A stretch of 64,000 bases of DNA from Nereocystis luetkeana (lineage: Eukaryota > Sar > Phaeophyceae > Laminariales > Laminariaceae): assembly GCA_031213475.1 (NCBI GenBank), contig JARUPZ010000030.1:3097371-3161370 (forward strand), given 5' to 3'. Positions 39,661 through 50,800 of the stretch are shown here, one piece after another. The translations under genes and the position numbers were made by a program. Numbering within the stretch: the stretch's first letter is position 1; the number at the start of each line of letters is the position of its first letter. Below the pieces are notes generated by a model. The model was given only the letters and a program-made list of their open reading frames with translations. It did no database searches and was not told where the DNA came from.

Positions 39661-40044
39661 CCTCGTTTCATAGGAAATGCCACGCGCTTCCGCAGAACAA
39701 GTCAAGTGTCAACACTGACACACACGCACACGTAGACGCTGCTGGGGTGGGCTGACTGTGCCCTTAGCTCCATCAACCTCCCCCGCCCCCTCCCCTCTCA
39801 CACCGCGCGCCGCGACACATCCGATGGGGGTAAAAAGCAACTCGGAGCAGCGCGCGAGCAACCAAACAACAACAAAAAAGGTTCGATTTAATCAATTTTC
39901 TGTTTGTAGGTCCCCACATATATATTATCTTCGGTGGTGAGAGAGGTGTGTCGCGCTGGTGCTGAGCGCTTGCCGCACGACTCTCAAGCCGCACGCGAAT
40001 CGAATACCCCTGGCCTTGCCAGCCATGGACACGCGCCTCCATGC

Positions 40045-40140
40045 AAACGTGGGGGGGGGGGGGGAGACTCATTTTCATGCATGGCCGTAGTCGTATGACC
40101 ATAGACCCTCGCACCCCTACAATGCCGGGACGGAGCGGGG
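40045..40140 (-). repeat. C-tailed dispersed repeat (family C)
   Basis: A G run (a C tail on the minus strand) is followed by ACTCATTTTCATGCATGGCC and GACCATAGACCCTCGCACCC. Confidence 0.8.
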
Positions 40141-41457
40141 GGCAGGGGGGGGGGGGGGAGGCGGGGGGGTGCAATCACTTCTACGTGCACGAGTAGAGAA
40201 CCATGCCAAATCATCACGAAAAACAAAACAAAAAATGTGGTATGAAATTCCAATCATTCTCTTGTGGGCCCACTTCTATTTCGCTCTGCTGCTGCCGTAC
40301 GCGCGTTGCACGCACCTCGGCCGCATACAAACCGAACGCCCTTATGACATCACCTCACGTTCAGGCACCTCCTTCTTTTCTTATCCGAGGGGACGAAAAA
40401 ACAATAATTCCCCGGAGCCTACTGATAGCGGTACGACGTCTGGTGCATACAGCGTGAGGACGTCCTCTCAGTGTCAGAAGGACAAGAAGAACAATAAAAA
40501 TAGCAAAGCACCATGGCATTCCACAGTGCTAAAATACCACGGTGCTATAACAGCGCGCCGCTGCTATAGTTTTAGTTTGCAGTCTTTGCTGTGTTGTTTT
40601 TTTTTTACCGAAGAACACGAGAGATCCCAATACCGCCTGGCTGGTGCTCCGCTGTGTATACGTGTGTGTGCTTCCAACAAGGAGATGGAGACGAAACATC
40701 ACTGCCATAATTACCACGACCGACCACCATCATCACGCGCCGAGGCTTTGTCGCGTGGTTCGTCCTGTGCCTTACAAGACTTGCGCGGGCCTCGGCTGTC
40801 CCAGGCCTGACCTGCACGGCTTTGCCGTACATGGGAGGGCCGAACATCGGACCCCCCTCGCACTACCATACGGGAACAGCAACAGCAGTGGTATATGTGC
40901 TGACAGCATTACTGACCGCCAAAAGCCATCTCTCGTACTGCAAGCGGTAAGTACAGTAGTGCTTATCCAGTATCAACAGCGCCAACTCACACAGGGAACC
41001 ACTGCTTGTGGGGCGAGGTATTACATACAAAAATGAAAGACCTTCGCAATTTTGAAACTTCGGGAGAAAAAAAAAAACAGTTGCGGTAATCGACAACTAG
41101 AGTAAAATCAACAATAGGACCAACTACATCAGAGCAGTCAACAGTGAAAAAAATGCCTCCGTCCTCATCGCAACGCCGCGGTAAAATACAACGGACCAGC
41201 CCTCAGCATTGTTCATGCGGGAGCCCCCCCCTCCCCCCTTCCATCCCGCCTCTCCCCCGCAGACGCCCCACCCACCATTGACAAAGGCAACACAAACGGA
41301 CCAAACGACACCTCGGCTAACGATCTTACGGCTCCAGTTCACCCCCCCCCCCCCCCCCCCTCCCCGTCCCTTCCCGCCTCTTCGCTTCCCCTCGCTTCCC
41401 TACGGCTGCGACGGAGGGAGGCGGAAGGGGGGAGAGAGAGACGATACGAGACGGTGA

Positions 41458-44378
41458 TCAACGGTAGTCATACTCGTCGTCGGAATCGGAGTCCCCGTTG
41501 TTGTTATCCCCCTGGTACGTGCTGGACGCCTGCACTATAGCTCTCCCGATGGCACCTATCCAATCATCTTTCTCCTGGAAAACAACGTCAAGAAATGCAG
41601 TTCGATATAATCGTGACGAGGAGGCGGCGGCGGCGGCGGGGGGGGGGGGGGGTCGATCGGGCGGGTGTCAGAGGGCGCTGAAAAGAAGGAGGTCGCCTAA
41701 CTCTTGAGAAAAAAACAAAACCAAACAAACAAAAAATCCCCGAGCAGTAAAAACCGTAATACCCTTCTCACTTCAGACGTCGCAAGGCTCTGCAGCATGG
41801 CTTGCGTGTAGATTGTATGCCGTGATCATAGTGCACACGACGGGTACGTGCAAACATTGGGCGGATCTTCGTGCTCGCCGGAGAAAGCGCGGACAACCTC
41901 AACTTGACGAGGCTCCTGGAGTACGATGATTGTTTACGTGATACGACGTACTGCTGTCAGGTGGAAGGAAGCCCGTCGGCCTCGCACGGCCAATTCGACC
42001 TTTGGCGAATACAACCATCGACAAGGACAATGCGGTTGGCTCTCAATCAAAGATAAGCGGGCAGGTAGACGAAACAGACACTCACACCTGGGCACAAGAC
42101 AAACAGACAAGCAGACGATCAGACATACGGTACTTCGCGCGATGCAAGCATCCCACGTGAGCAGCAAAGAGACGAGTTTCGACGAAATCCTCGATCTCAC
42201 TCACAGCTGTCGTTTTTTTCTAAATTTAATAATACTGTACACAGGGACAAAACAGATGCGCCGCGAATAGACGCCTCCTCACCTTCTCGGTGTTGGCGTA
42301 CATGAAGTACGTCGTGTCGGGGGTGGAAACCTCAAGGGCGTTTCGCTTGCTGGTCTTCTGCTCCGCCGACTTGACCGTCATGCATGAGCTAAGGTCAATC
42401 CTACCGTGCGGCGTTTCGTACTCGGACTGCAGCAGATGGAAACATGGAACAGAACAAACAAAACAACCAACAATACAATCGGTTAGTCGCACACGTAAGG
42501 TATATAGGTGTGATGCACAGCATACACCAGCCGGCCTCTGAACATCCGAAGGCTGAAGACAAAGCGAACCCAACAAGCAACACCCCAATCCATCAGAAAA
42601 CACACAAAAAAACTGTTTCTCCCATCTTCCATGGCGAGGGGGGAGTTGGCAGTTGCCAGCGTGGAATGGGATGCACGTTGCACGTCGCAAAGGAGAGCAG
42701 GCAGTGCTTTGGGTCACGCGGTGGCTCGCACTGCACCTGGTTTTAATGCAATAACAGCAGTGTACCTGCAAAATTAGGAGCCAAGTGTTGTATTAATAGT
42801 GTAGACGCGAAGCAATGTACTGTTTGATGCATTGATTGTTCTCCACTTTCTCTATCATGACATCACGATTGATTGTACCACAGAGTCTGCATCGCGTTGC
42901 CCGGCCAACTTTTGTGCCGCACTTCTTGTGGCGCCTGCTGGGGGGGCATCCTCTGGCATTTTCACGGGATTTGGTACTGTTGAGTACCCAGGTATGTATT
43001 TATTAACAGGTTATTACGTAAACCCGTAAGTACTCTGCTGCTACTCTGGTAGCTGCGGGAACATGCGCAGAAGCAGCAGCAGCAGCAGCCTCAGTGGGAA
43101 ATGCGTGCCCGCTCCAAAGCAACACTAGGTCTATCAACACTATTAATAGGTCTATATGTACCGTATTACCAGCTACCAGTGTATGTTATCAAACGATACA
43201 AAAACGCTTGCCAGGGTTTCACTTTCAGGCGTTGTTAACCCCTTAAGAACCGCAGTCCCGTGTTGGGGACAAACTACTTGAAGTTTGAGAGGTTTGTCCC
43301 CAAAATGGGACTGCGGTTCTAAAAGGGTTCATTGTTCTTGCGCGGCGGCTGGGTGGGTGAGACCGCAAGCCTCACAAATACAGAACAACGAAATAACCCT
43401 ATCCTATATACGAGTACCAGAATTAATAGTACTACTCGTAACCTACTGCAAGTTCAACGTCTTGCGCCCCGATCGCAGAGAAAACACCTGTACTTTTATC
43501 ACTACCTGTAAGATGAAACAAGTACCAGGTCGTACAGAGCAGAACGGGGTAGAATACAACGTGATTGTACGTATTACAACAAGTACCTGGTAAGACGTAA
43601 AGAAGTGCAATGTATGTGCGCATCCGTATAAGAACATCTTTCATGTAAGATGAGACGAGAAAGGAAGAGAAAGAGGAAGAGAGGTTGCTGTGTGAAATCC
43701 GTGCTATTTGACACCTGGTCCGGGTACTTGGCACTGCTATATGTTCGATGGCTGCTTTGTATGGTTCCTCCGAGAGGTGCACAGAAATGGAATACACTTG
43801 TTTCTGCTTTGTACCAGTAGTGTTCATAGCTACGCAAGCTCGGGTGAGCTTCGGTGAGAGCTTCGGCAGAAAAGGGAAGCCAATCGACCATCACGACGGC
43901 TGTATTTACTCGTATGAAAGTTAGTTTTATCGTGCTACTATTAATAGCCATTATAAACTAGAAACACATTGCCACTATTAATAGGAACTTCAAACGTACC
44001 AGACAACCACCAGGAACGACCCTGGAGACGAGAACCAAGGTGCCATGGTGCACTCGTTCTAAACCAACGTATAACTTATCATATGCTCTGAACCGACTTG
44101 AAGCTCGGGCGTCGCTGTTCGCGATGAGGGCATGCACCAGGCAAAAGGTACTCTCGTACGTACAAGGTAGCAGGTAGAGGATGTCGACCTGGTCAAGCAA
44201 TCGGAATACTTACCATAAATGTCCGGTAATATAAGGATCGTTTGATCATTACCGTGACCTCTCAAACGGTTCTTACATTTACGGACATATTTGGTACCGT
44301 ACGTAATAATACCGGTAGCCACCATCTCGGCGACAAGAGGGCGGCAGGCCGGGAGCTTTGTGGAAGCAGCCGCAGCGA

Positions 44379-44413
<35 letters not shown>

Positions 44414-44645
44414 GCAACAACAGCATAAACGCTACAAGCTAACCCTGACCCACCTTCGCGAAGAATAAGTTGCTCCCCTTGAGCACAAAGAACCTCGGTC
44501 GCCAGTCCTTGAGCCAGGCGCTTTCCTTCCGCAACCAACCCGCGTGATCGGGGTTGTTGCAATCGTATCGGACCCCAGTTTTTTGGTCGTGGAATGGTGG
44601 TCGGGCCATGTTAGCGGCCATGTTTCGAGAATCAATGAAGGCCAA
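41458..44645 (-). CDS. PH1-type pleckstrin homology domain protein, complete
   Basis: Three exons on the minus strand: 44645-44454, 42426-42283 and 41574-41458 (stop TGA). Each junction is phase 0 and the product is 150 residues. Almost the whole protein is one PH domain, starting at HAGWLRKESAWLKDWRPRFF, through GRIDLSSCMTVKSAE and EVSTPDTTYFMYANTEK, to the diagnostic C-terminal helix with Trp (EKDDWIGAIGRAIVQ). An acidic tail (GDSDSDDEYDYR) follows. The layout matches small plant PH1-like proteins that bind phosphoinositides and act at endosomal membranes; the lipid specificity here is unknown. Two alternative ATG codons lie 8 and 12 residues downstream of the chosen start (MAANMARPP). The ELP3-like gene starts 218 bp away in the opposite direction. 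Confidence 0.9.
43236..43330. repeat. Hairpin repeat family A, well-preserved copy
   Basis: Long near-perfect arms (AAGAACCGCAGTCCCG and GGGACTGCGGTTCTAAAAGG). It lies in PH-protein intron 1. Confidence 0.9.
44375..44412. repeat. (CAG)n microsatellite
   Basis: About 11 CAG units, in PH-protein intron 1 just outside exon 1. Confidence 0.95.
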
Positions 44646-44863
44646 GGAGGCGATCAGGAGGCCAGGCCACGGCGGTGTCTATACCCTCGCCTCGTGAACT
44701 TGGTGCGGTACGAATAGACCGAGCGAAATACCCTTACCTGCTGTGTTGCCTGTTTCGGGGCTGTTTCAATATATGTCCCGAGCCCGTAATCCGTCCCACA
44801 TAGGATGGAAACCCGTGAAATCGTGTGTGGCACTCTCGTGTGCGCTCGCACCAAGACGTTGCG
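44646..44863. promoter_or_regulatory. Shared spacer of the divergent PH-protein / ELP3-like gene pair
   Basis: This is 218 bp between the PH-protein start codon and the proposed first ATG of the ELP3-like gene. The regulatory role is inferred from position. It depends on the ELP3-like first exon being right. Confidence 0.35.
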
Positions 44864-47800
44864 ATGGCGCCTCCCACTGTGAAAGACGAGGTTAGGCACA
44901 GTGCCTCGCCGGACATCGAGAGCTTGGTCTACGATGCTGCGCATGAGGTGCGATTGGTCGCAGTAACGACTGCGTGTGAGAGAGAAAGAGAGAGGGAAAA
45001 GGTGGTCCTAGATCTCGCCGCTCAGCCTATTGCGACGAAAGCAATATGGACCGGTTCTGTTGGTGCAGGTGTCCTCAAGGCCGCCCGACCTTGGCCCGTA
45101 CGTAGCGCACTGCTCGTATTGGCACGCATGGCATTGTCAATGGCCGGGCGTTAGAACACGCGAGGTTACAAATACCTTCGTGCTTGAGGCCGAGCACCCT
45201 CTCCTTTTAAAGCGGCAAGTACTGCTGTAAACTCTGTGCTGCAACAACATTGGAACAGGAATAAGACGTACCGCAGACCGCCGGCCACGTACTCGTATAT
45301 TATACCGGAGCGAGAAGGGGGGAGAAGAGCCTGCTATGTGACCCCGGATCTGAGTTACGAGTTGGAAGGAGAGAGAGAAGAAGATGTGCGAAGATAATGA
45401 ATGGGATGGAAAAAATATATATATGTATATATATATATAATATATATACCTGGTACGTACCAGCATGTATGATACCAGAGGCGCTACCTCTCTCTCACGC
45501 GCGCTCTCTACCGAACGCTACGAGAGGCATCGCGGGCTTGGCCGGCTCTAGGTTGCCATACGCCACACGCTGTATGCAAAGCCTGCATGTCGACCCAGCA
45601 TCTGCAGCCCGTCGTTGGTGCTGCAGCTGCAACTATTGCAACTCACTGCATGCAACACCTGCCGTCGTGTGCTGGCGTGATTTTTAGCTTGTTGGCCTGC
45701 TGGCAGCGAGCTTGGTTGGTTCGCGGCCGTTTCCGAACCGTTTCGTGTCTTCAATGCAGCAAGCAGCAAGCAGACAAGCGGACCTACTGCATGAGAAAGA
45801 ACCAGAGCCCCCTCCCCCCCGCCCCCGCCAGCCCTCGGACGGACATAAAAACGATAACAGCAACGGCTACTACAGCAACTGTTGCATGATCGAGGATTAT
45901 AAAATTTGGGACACACCATGTCCGAGTCACAAGGCAAGGAGTCAGTCGTACGGCACAGGCGCAAGCCACATTTATCACACCCGTACCGCTGGGGGCTCGC
46001 GCTGCTTCCATTAAAATATGCCGACAATACTACCAAACCTGTACCAGGGTATATCATCGTCTTGGCCGTACGCGGTAATATTCGTCTCGTGCAGGGTGCG
46101 TCTTGTCTCAAAGAGTCTGTGATCACATGATTTGTACCACGTATCTCTCTATTTTTAATAATAGGATGGGGCATCAAGACGGACACTGGGTGGTTTACTG
46201 ATGTGCTGCCTCAGTTGAGAAGAAGCATCGGTTTGATGCCAACACCAATACTCACTATTAATAACACACAAGAAGTGTATCGCATGTATGCCAACATTTT
46301 TTTCTCGAATACGACGTGATAAAGCTCTACTGCTTGCAGACGCTCGTAGAACATGCTCTCGTCGAACCTCCTCCCCTGACCCACGTTTGAGCCATGCATT
46401 CTGCCGGGTATCGAGTTCGGGGGGTCTCGTGGTGAAAATAAAGTTGCTACAGTAGCCCCCTATAACTCTAACCGTATGGATGGCTCAAACGCCCGTACTA
46501 ACCCTGATCTTGTGAAGCTTGGGCCTTCGGTGCAAATGGAGGGGGACGAGCCTGCTGTGGCCGGCGTCCCTGTCTGCGCCCTGTGGGTGACGATTTTGTT
46601 GAGCTGTTGGGTGTGAGGTTGCAGTAGAGAGGAGAGAGAGGAGGTCCCTCCGCTTGTTTCCCAGCAGACGCCTAGAGTTCAGAGTGCATGCGGTAAAGGC
46701 GGTACTGCTGCAGTATCCGCGCATAGGGTACGAGAGTGTCCGAGGCGTTGGTGTTGTGGTGAAGTTTGCGTGTTGCGTGGGGGTTATGGGGGGGAAATAA
46801 ACATGGGCCTTGGCAGCAAGAAAAAGAGTCATGGCTCTTGCATAGCTACAAAATAGGCCAAAGTCGACCTCTCCCTAAAATGGGTCGGCTGCGCCAATCA
46901 GGCTATACACACTGCTATTTTTGCGCTTCGTCCAGGAGAAGTAAGTAGACTACCAAGTAGTGCTGCAACTACTGCCACAATGATACGGGCACCCGCTGGC
47001 TGCGGCTATCTCTACTTGAAGTTAACAGAGTGAAAAGTAAACCTCTTCTACAGTTAGGTGTGGGACTATAATTTTTTTAGACGTAGAATTTGGAAAAAAA
47101 ATGTCCCATGTCGTTCTCTGGGGAAAAAAATCTTTAGAAAATCAACCAATCAGCGATGGGGGGAAAGGACCCACGTCATCAACAAAAATCTATTCGTAAA
47201 GAAAAAGCTGTGCCGCTGCTGCTGCTGTGCCGCAAAAAAGTAGAAGCGTGGCCAGGTGCTGAGTGTGAAAAAAAGTTTGTGCTGCTGCTGCTGCTGCTGC
47301 TGCTGCTGCGTGTTGCTGCTCGAGGTGCTGCTGCACCACACCACGCGCAGAAGCGTACACAGCGGCCAGCTTAAGTGAGTGGGCCACATCGTCTGGTAGG
47401 CCCTCCGGCACGATGGCTGACAGCAGACCAATGCATCCCGTGTCGGACACGCTCGAAGGCGGAGGTGCTGACCTCTCTGCTGCTGCTGCTGCTGCTGCTG
47501 GAGCTTCTGCTGCTGGAGCTTCTGCTGCTAGAGAGGATACCCCCATCTTCGCCCATCGGATCGGCTGTGTGTTGCACATCTTGCACCTCGCCGTGACTGC
47601 GGGGTTGACGAACCCCTTCTTCATGGGCCAAGGCTGCGTCCGACTCGTGCCTGAGGTCCTGCTCCAGGTTGAGTTTGCCCTTCTGCTCGAACAACTGATG
47701 GGAGACAGCTTGCAGTGAAGACTTTGCCTCAGCGGTCTCGGCCCGACTCTCGTCGCGCTGCTTCAAGGCCCGTTTACGGATGCCCTCGGCGGCCTCGAGA

Positions 47801-50800
47801 CCGCCGCGCTGGATGGCAAGCGCCCGGCGTGCAGCCACGCCCGCGTCTGCGACTGTAGTCCCGGTACGCGCCAGATAAGCCTCTTGGTTCTTCTGAACAA
47901 TTTTCTTTTTTTTCCCTTTTCGTCCGGTGCCCTCAGGTTTTTTTGAGTTTCCCATGGCTGATTGATATTTCGCGATCACTGCCAGAATGACTCAATAGGG
48001 CCAAGTTTGATCGCGAATTTCTCGTCGGCTATTTACTGGATTCAAGCACGGATTGATTTGTTGTCTCCGCCAAGTCTCGGCGAAGAGGAGGGCACGTATT
48101 GTTTTCATACTCAATTGCAGTACTTCTTCCCCATAGAGCAAGAGACGAATATAAGCATAAAACACGAGTTTTCCCGCACATTTCCGGCCAATTAGACGTA
48201 AAAATCTAGTGGAAAATTCTGAATGATGTGCCTTCCCCTCCGTTTACACTGGTTACACGTGTCTGTTGAATCCCAAGATCCAACTCGTCTCCTATGTCGA
48301 GCAATTTGTCATTGCAGGTCAACCAATAATGCAGTCTAAAGCCAAGTAAATATGGTGGCGGTACATTTTTCATCTTCAATCTTTTTTCGGATTTTTTGGC
48401 GGTTTTCGTCGAATAGATGCGCCATTTTTTGGGCACTTTTCGTCGTCCAGTCCCAGCCCTAACAGTATCTACTTCTGCTGTGGCTCTGCCAAGTATGGTA
48501 TGTGCTACAGGATAACTGGTCGTCTGTGACAGCAACCGTCTACTATTACGGGGGACCATATTAAATAGGACCTACGGTACACACAAAAACCTGTATATTT
48601 GGCTCTTTTTACGAACAATGTCTGGTCCTATTTACTATGCCCCCCCCGTACAAATAGTAGTTACTCAGATCCGGAGTCACGGCATCCGAATCTACAGTAG
48701 GTTGTCGTCCCCGAGAGAAGAAAAGCTCGGTCGGTACGATTACCGTAGTCTAATAGACTATTGCGGGTAAATAGAACCAAAATACCGGTACGTTTAACAC
48801 AACCCAGGCGGATACACGACGTTGGTGTCAATCCTGGGTCCTAGTTCCTTTGCCCCCCTCGTGCCGAGACTAATTGCAATGGGTCAATTTGCACCGCTGC
48901 TGAGAGACCGACCGATATCGCACCCCGCGACGCCACGCTGTTCTTCTTTTCTTTTTCTTGTTTCCCCCCCCCCCCCTGTTTTTTTTTGTTGTCCACAGGC
49001 GCGAATGCCGGAGCTCCGCGAGCTCCTGCAAGAGATCCTGCCGCTCGATACGTGGAAGGAGATCGACAAGCGGTTCATAGCGTTCCGTCGACGGGCGAAG
49101 TTTGTCCCGAAGAAGAACGTCATGTACCACCTCTACATGGCCCAGGAGGTTTGGCTGAGAGTCCCTGCTGGGTTTCGCACCAAAACAGTATGTGGCTCCC
49201 AAATCATGAAATAATCCCCCTCTGTGGAAATCCTGCACCCCGAGTTTTTGGGGGGACATCTGTAAACGTGGAGTTTGAGCTGGGGTGTTTTGTTGCAGCA
49301 TTAGAATCATTAGTTTAAAGAGTTCGGGTTGTCGGGTCGCATGGGTTTTAAAGTTTACCGGGTGTAATTCATCAGTGTGTGCAAGCACACCGCCCGACGC
49401 CCCCTTTCTCCTCCTCGGTGCCGCCGCCGTCGTCGCCGCCGCCGCCGACACTGGTGTTATGGCTACCGCCACCCGCCCGCGACCGTTGCCGACGACCCTA
49501 TCCCTGTTTGTGAAACCACCGGCCGTTACTCGTTATTTTCTGTCGCCGCCGCTGCCACCGCTGTCACTACTCCCCCCTCCCCCCCCGCCTCCCTCGGTGA
49601 AAACCCGACGTGCCCCATCCCGGCATTGTAGGTATCCGAGGGTCTAAGGCCGTTTACGACTACGGCCATGCATGACATGATTACACCCCCCCCCCGTCCC
49701 CTCGCCCGCTACCGCCTCTGCTGCCCCCGTAACCGCCGCTCCCCCCCCCCCCCCTCCCCCCTCCCTCCTCCCGCCTTCGATCATCGGCAGGTTCGAAACG
49801 AGGCGCTGGAACGGGCCCTGGTGAGCAAGCACGTGCGCAGCCTCAGCGGCGTCCTCATCGTGACGGTGCTCACCTCCCCTTACCCGGAGTACGACGCGCC
49901 GGGCAAGGGGGGGGAGCCGGGCAAGCGCAAGGTGCAGCGATTCTCGTGCAAGCACAACTGCTACTACTGCCCCAACGAACCCGCGCACGAGGGGAACAAC
50001 TTCGTTCCGCAGCCCAGGAGCTACCTCCACGACGAGCCGGGCGTGCGCAGGGCTAACCGCTGCGGTGGGTGGGGGAAGGGAGGGGAGTTGGGTGGCGGTG
50101 GAGGCGGGTGGGGGGAAGGAGGGGGGGGGGGGGGGGGGCGGGGGGGGGGGGGGGGGGTACTCGATAGGAGAGGTGTACTCGATCTCATGCATGATGCGTG
50201 GCCGTAGTCGTATGACCATAGACCCTCGCATCCCTACCCTACAATGCCGGGACGGAGCATGTCGGTGCAAGCAGGCAGGCAGGTCGGTGCAAGCAAGAGG
50301 GTTTACTTGAGGTGGCGACCAGATGTGTGCGGCCGCTACCCGCGCGCGTGGCTTGTGTGCTCTCAGGAATAGTTGTTGTCCGGCCTGTATGACGTTGGTG
50401 CTTGTTTTTTGTGTGTCGGTGGTGTCGTGCCTGTGTCAGTGTTAGCGTTGGCGGTGGCGTCGGGGTTGGCTTTGTTGACGATATCGTCCCTAAAATTTGA
50501 TTTGGCTGCATTTTGTTGTGCCTTAAACAGCGTGTTGAGTTCGCACAGCGGGCGCGATTCGTGTTTCGAGCGCTCCGATTGACAACCATGGTGTTTTACA
50601 GGAAGTATCTGGCCTAGAGCGTTCCGAAAATGTAATTTAAAAAAAAAAATGGTTGGACTCTACAGCAGTGCGCTCGCTCGTTTTCGGGAAAAACGAGCGC
50701 CGAAAAACGATCGCACCCCCTCCCTCCCCGTGCGCCAACTTAACGCTCTCGACGAGTATCTTGAGATAAAAATTCTGGCGGTTTCCCTTTCCCGCCGCCG

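Larger units (their letters stand above)
36851..41457. other. Intergenic region between convergent mS29 and PH-protein genes
   Basis: This is 4.6 kb with no gene I can support. It holds a MITE-like element (38947-39184), two copies of the C-tailed repeat (about 39590-39660 and 40050-40160), a TACCTGGTA motif near 38610, an A-rich stretch near 41060 and long poly-G/poly-C runs. Open frames at 36878-37075, 37109-37642 and 40169-40810 lack splice context, homology and codon character. Confidence 0.6.

Noticed and set aside
40169-40810. 213-residue plus-strand open frame with a signal-like start
   Set aside because: It starts next to a dispersed repeat. The remainder has no coding character and no recognisable domain.
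45548-46186. 212-residue minus-strand open frame
   Set aside because: Cys/Arg/Ser-rich composition without domain, splice or neighbour support. It reads through repeats in the ELP3-like intron.
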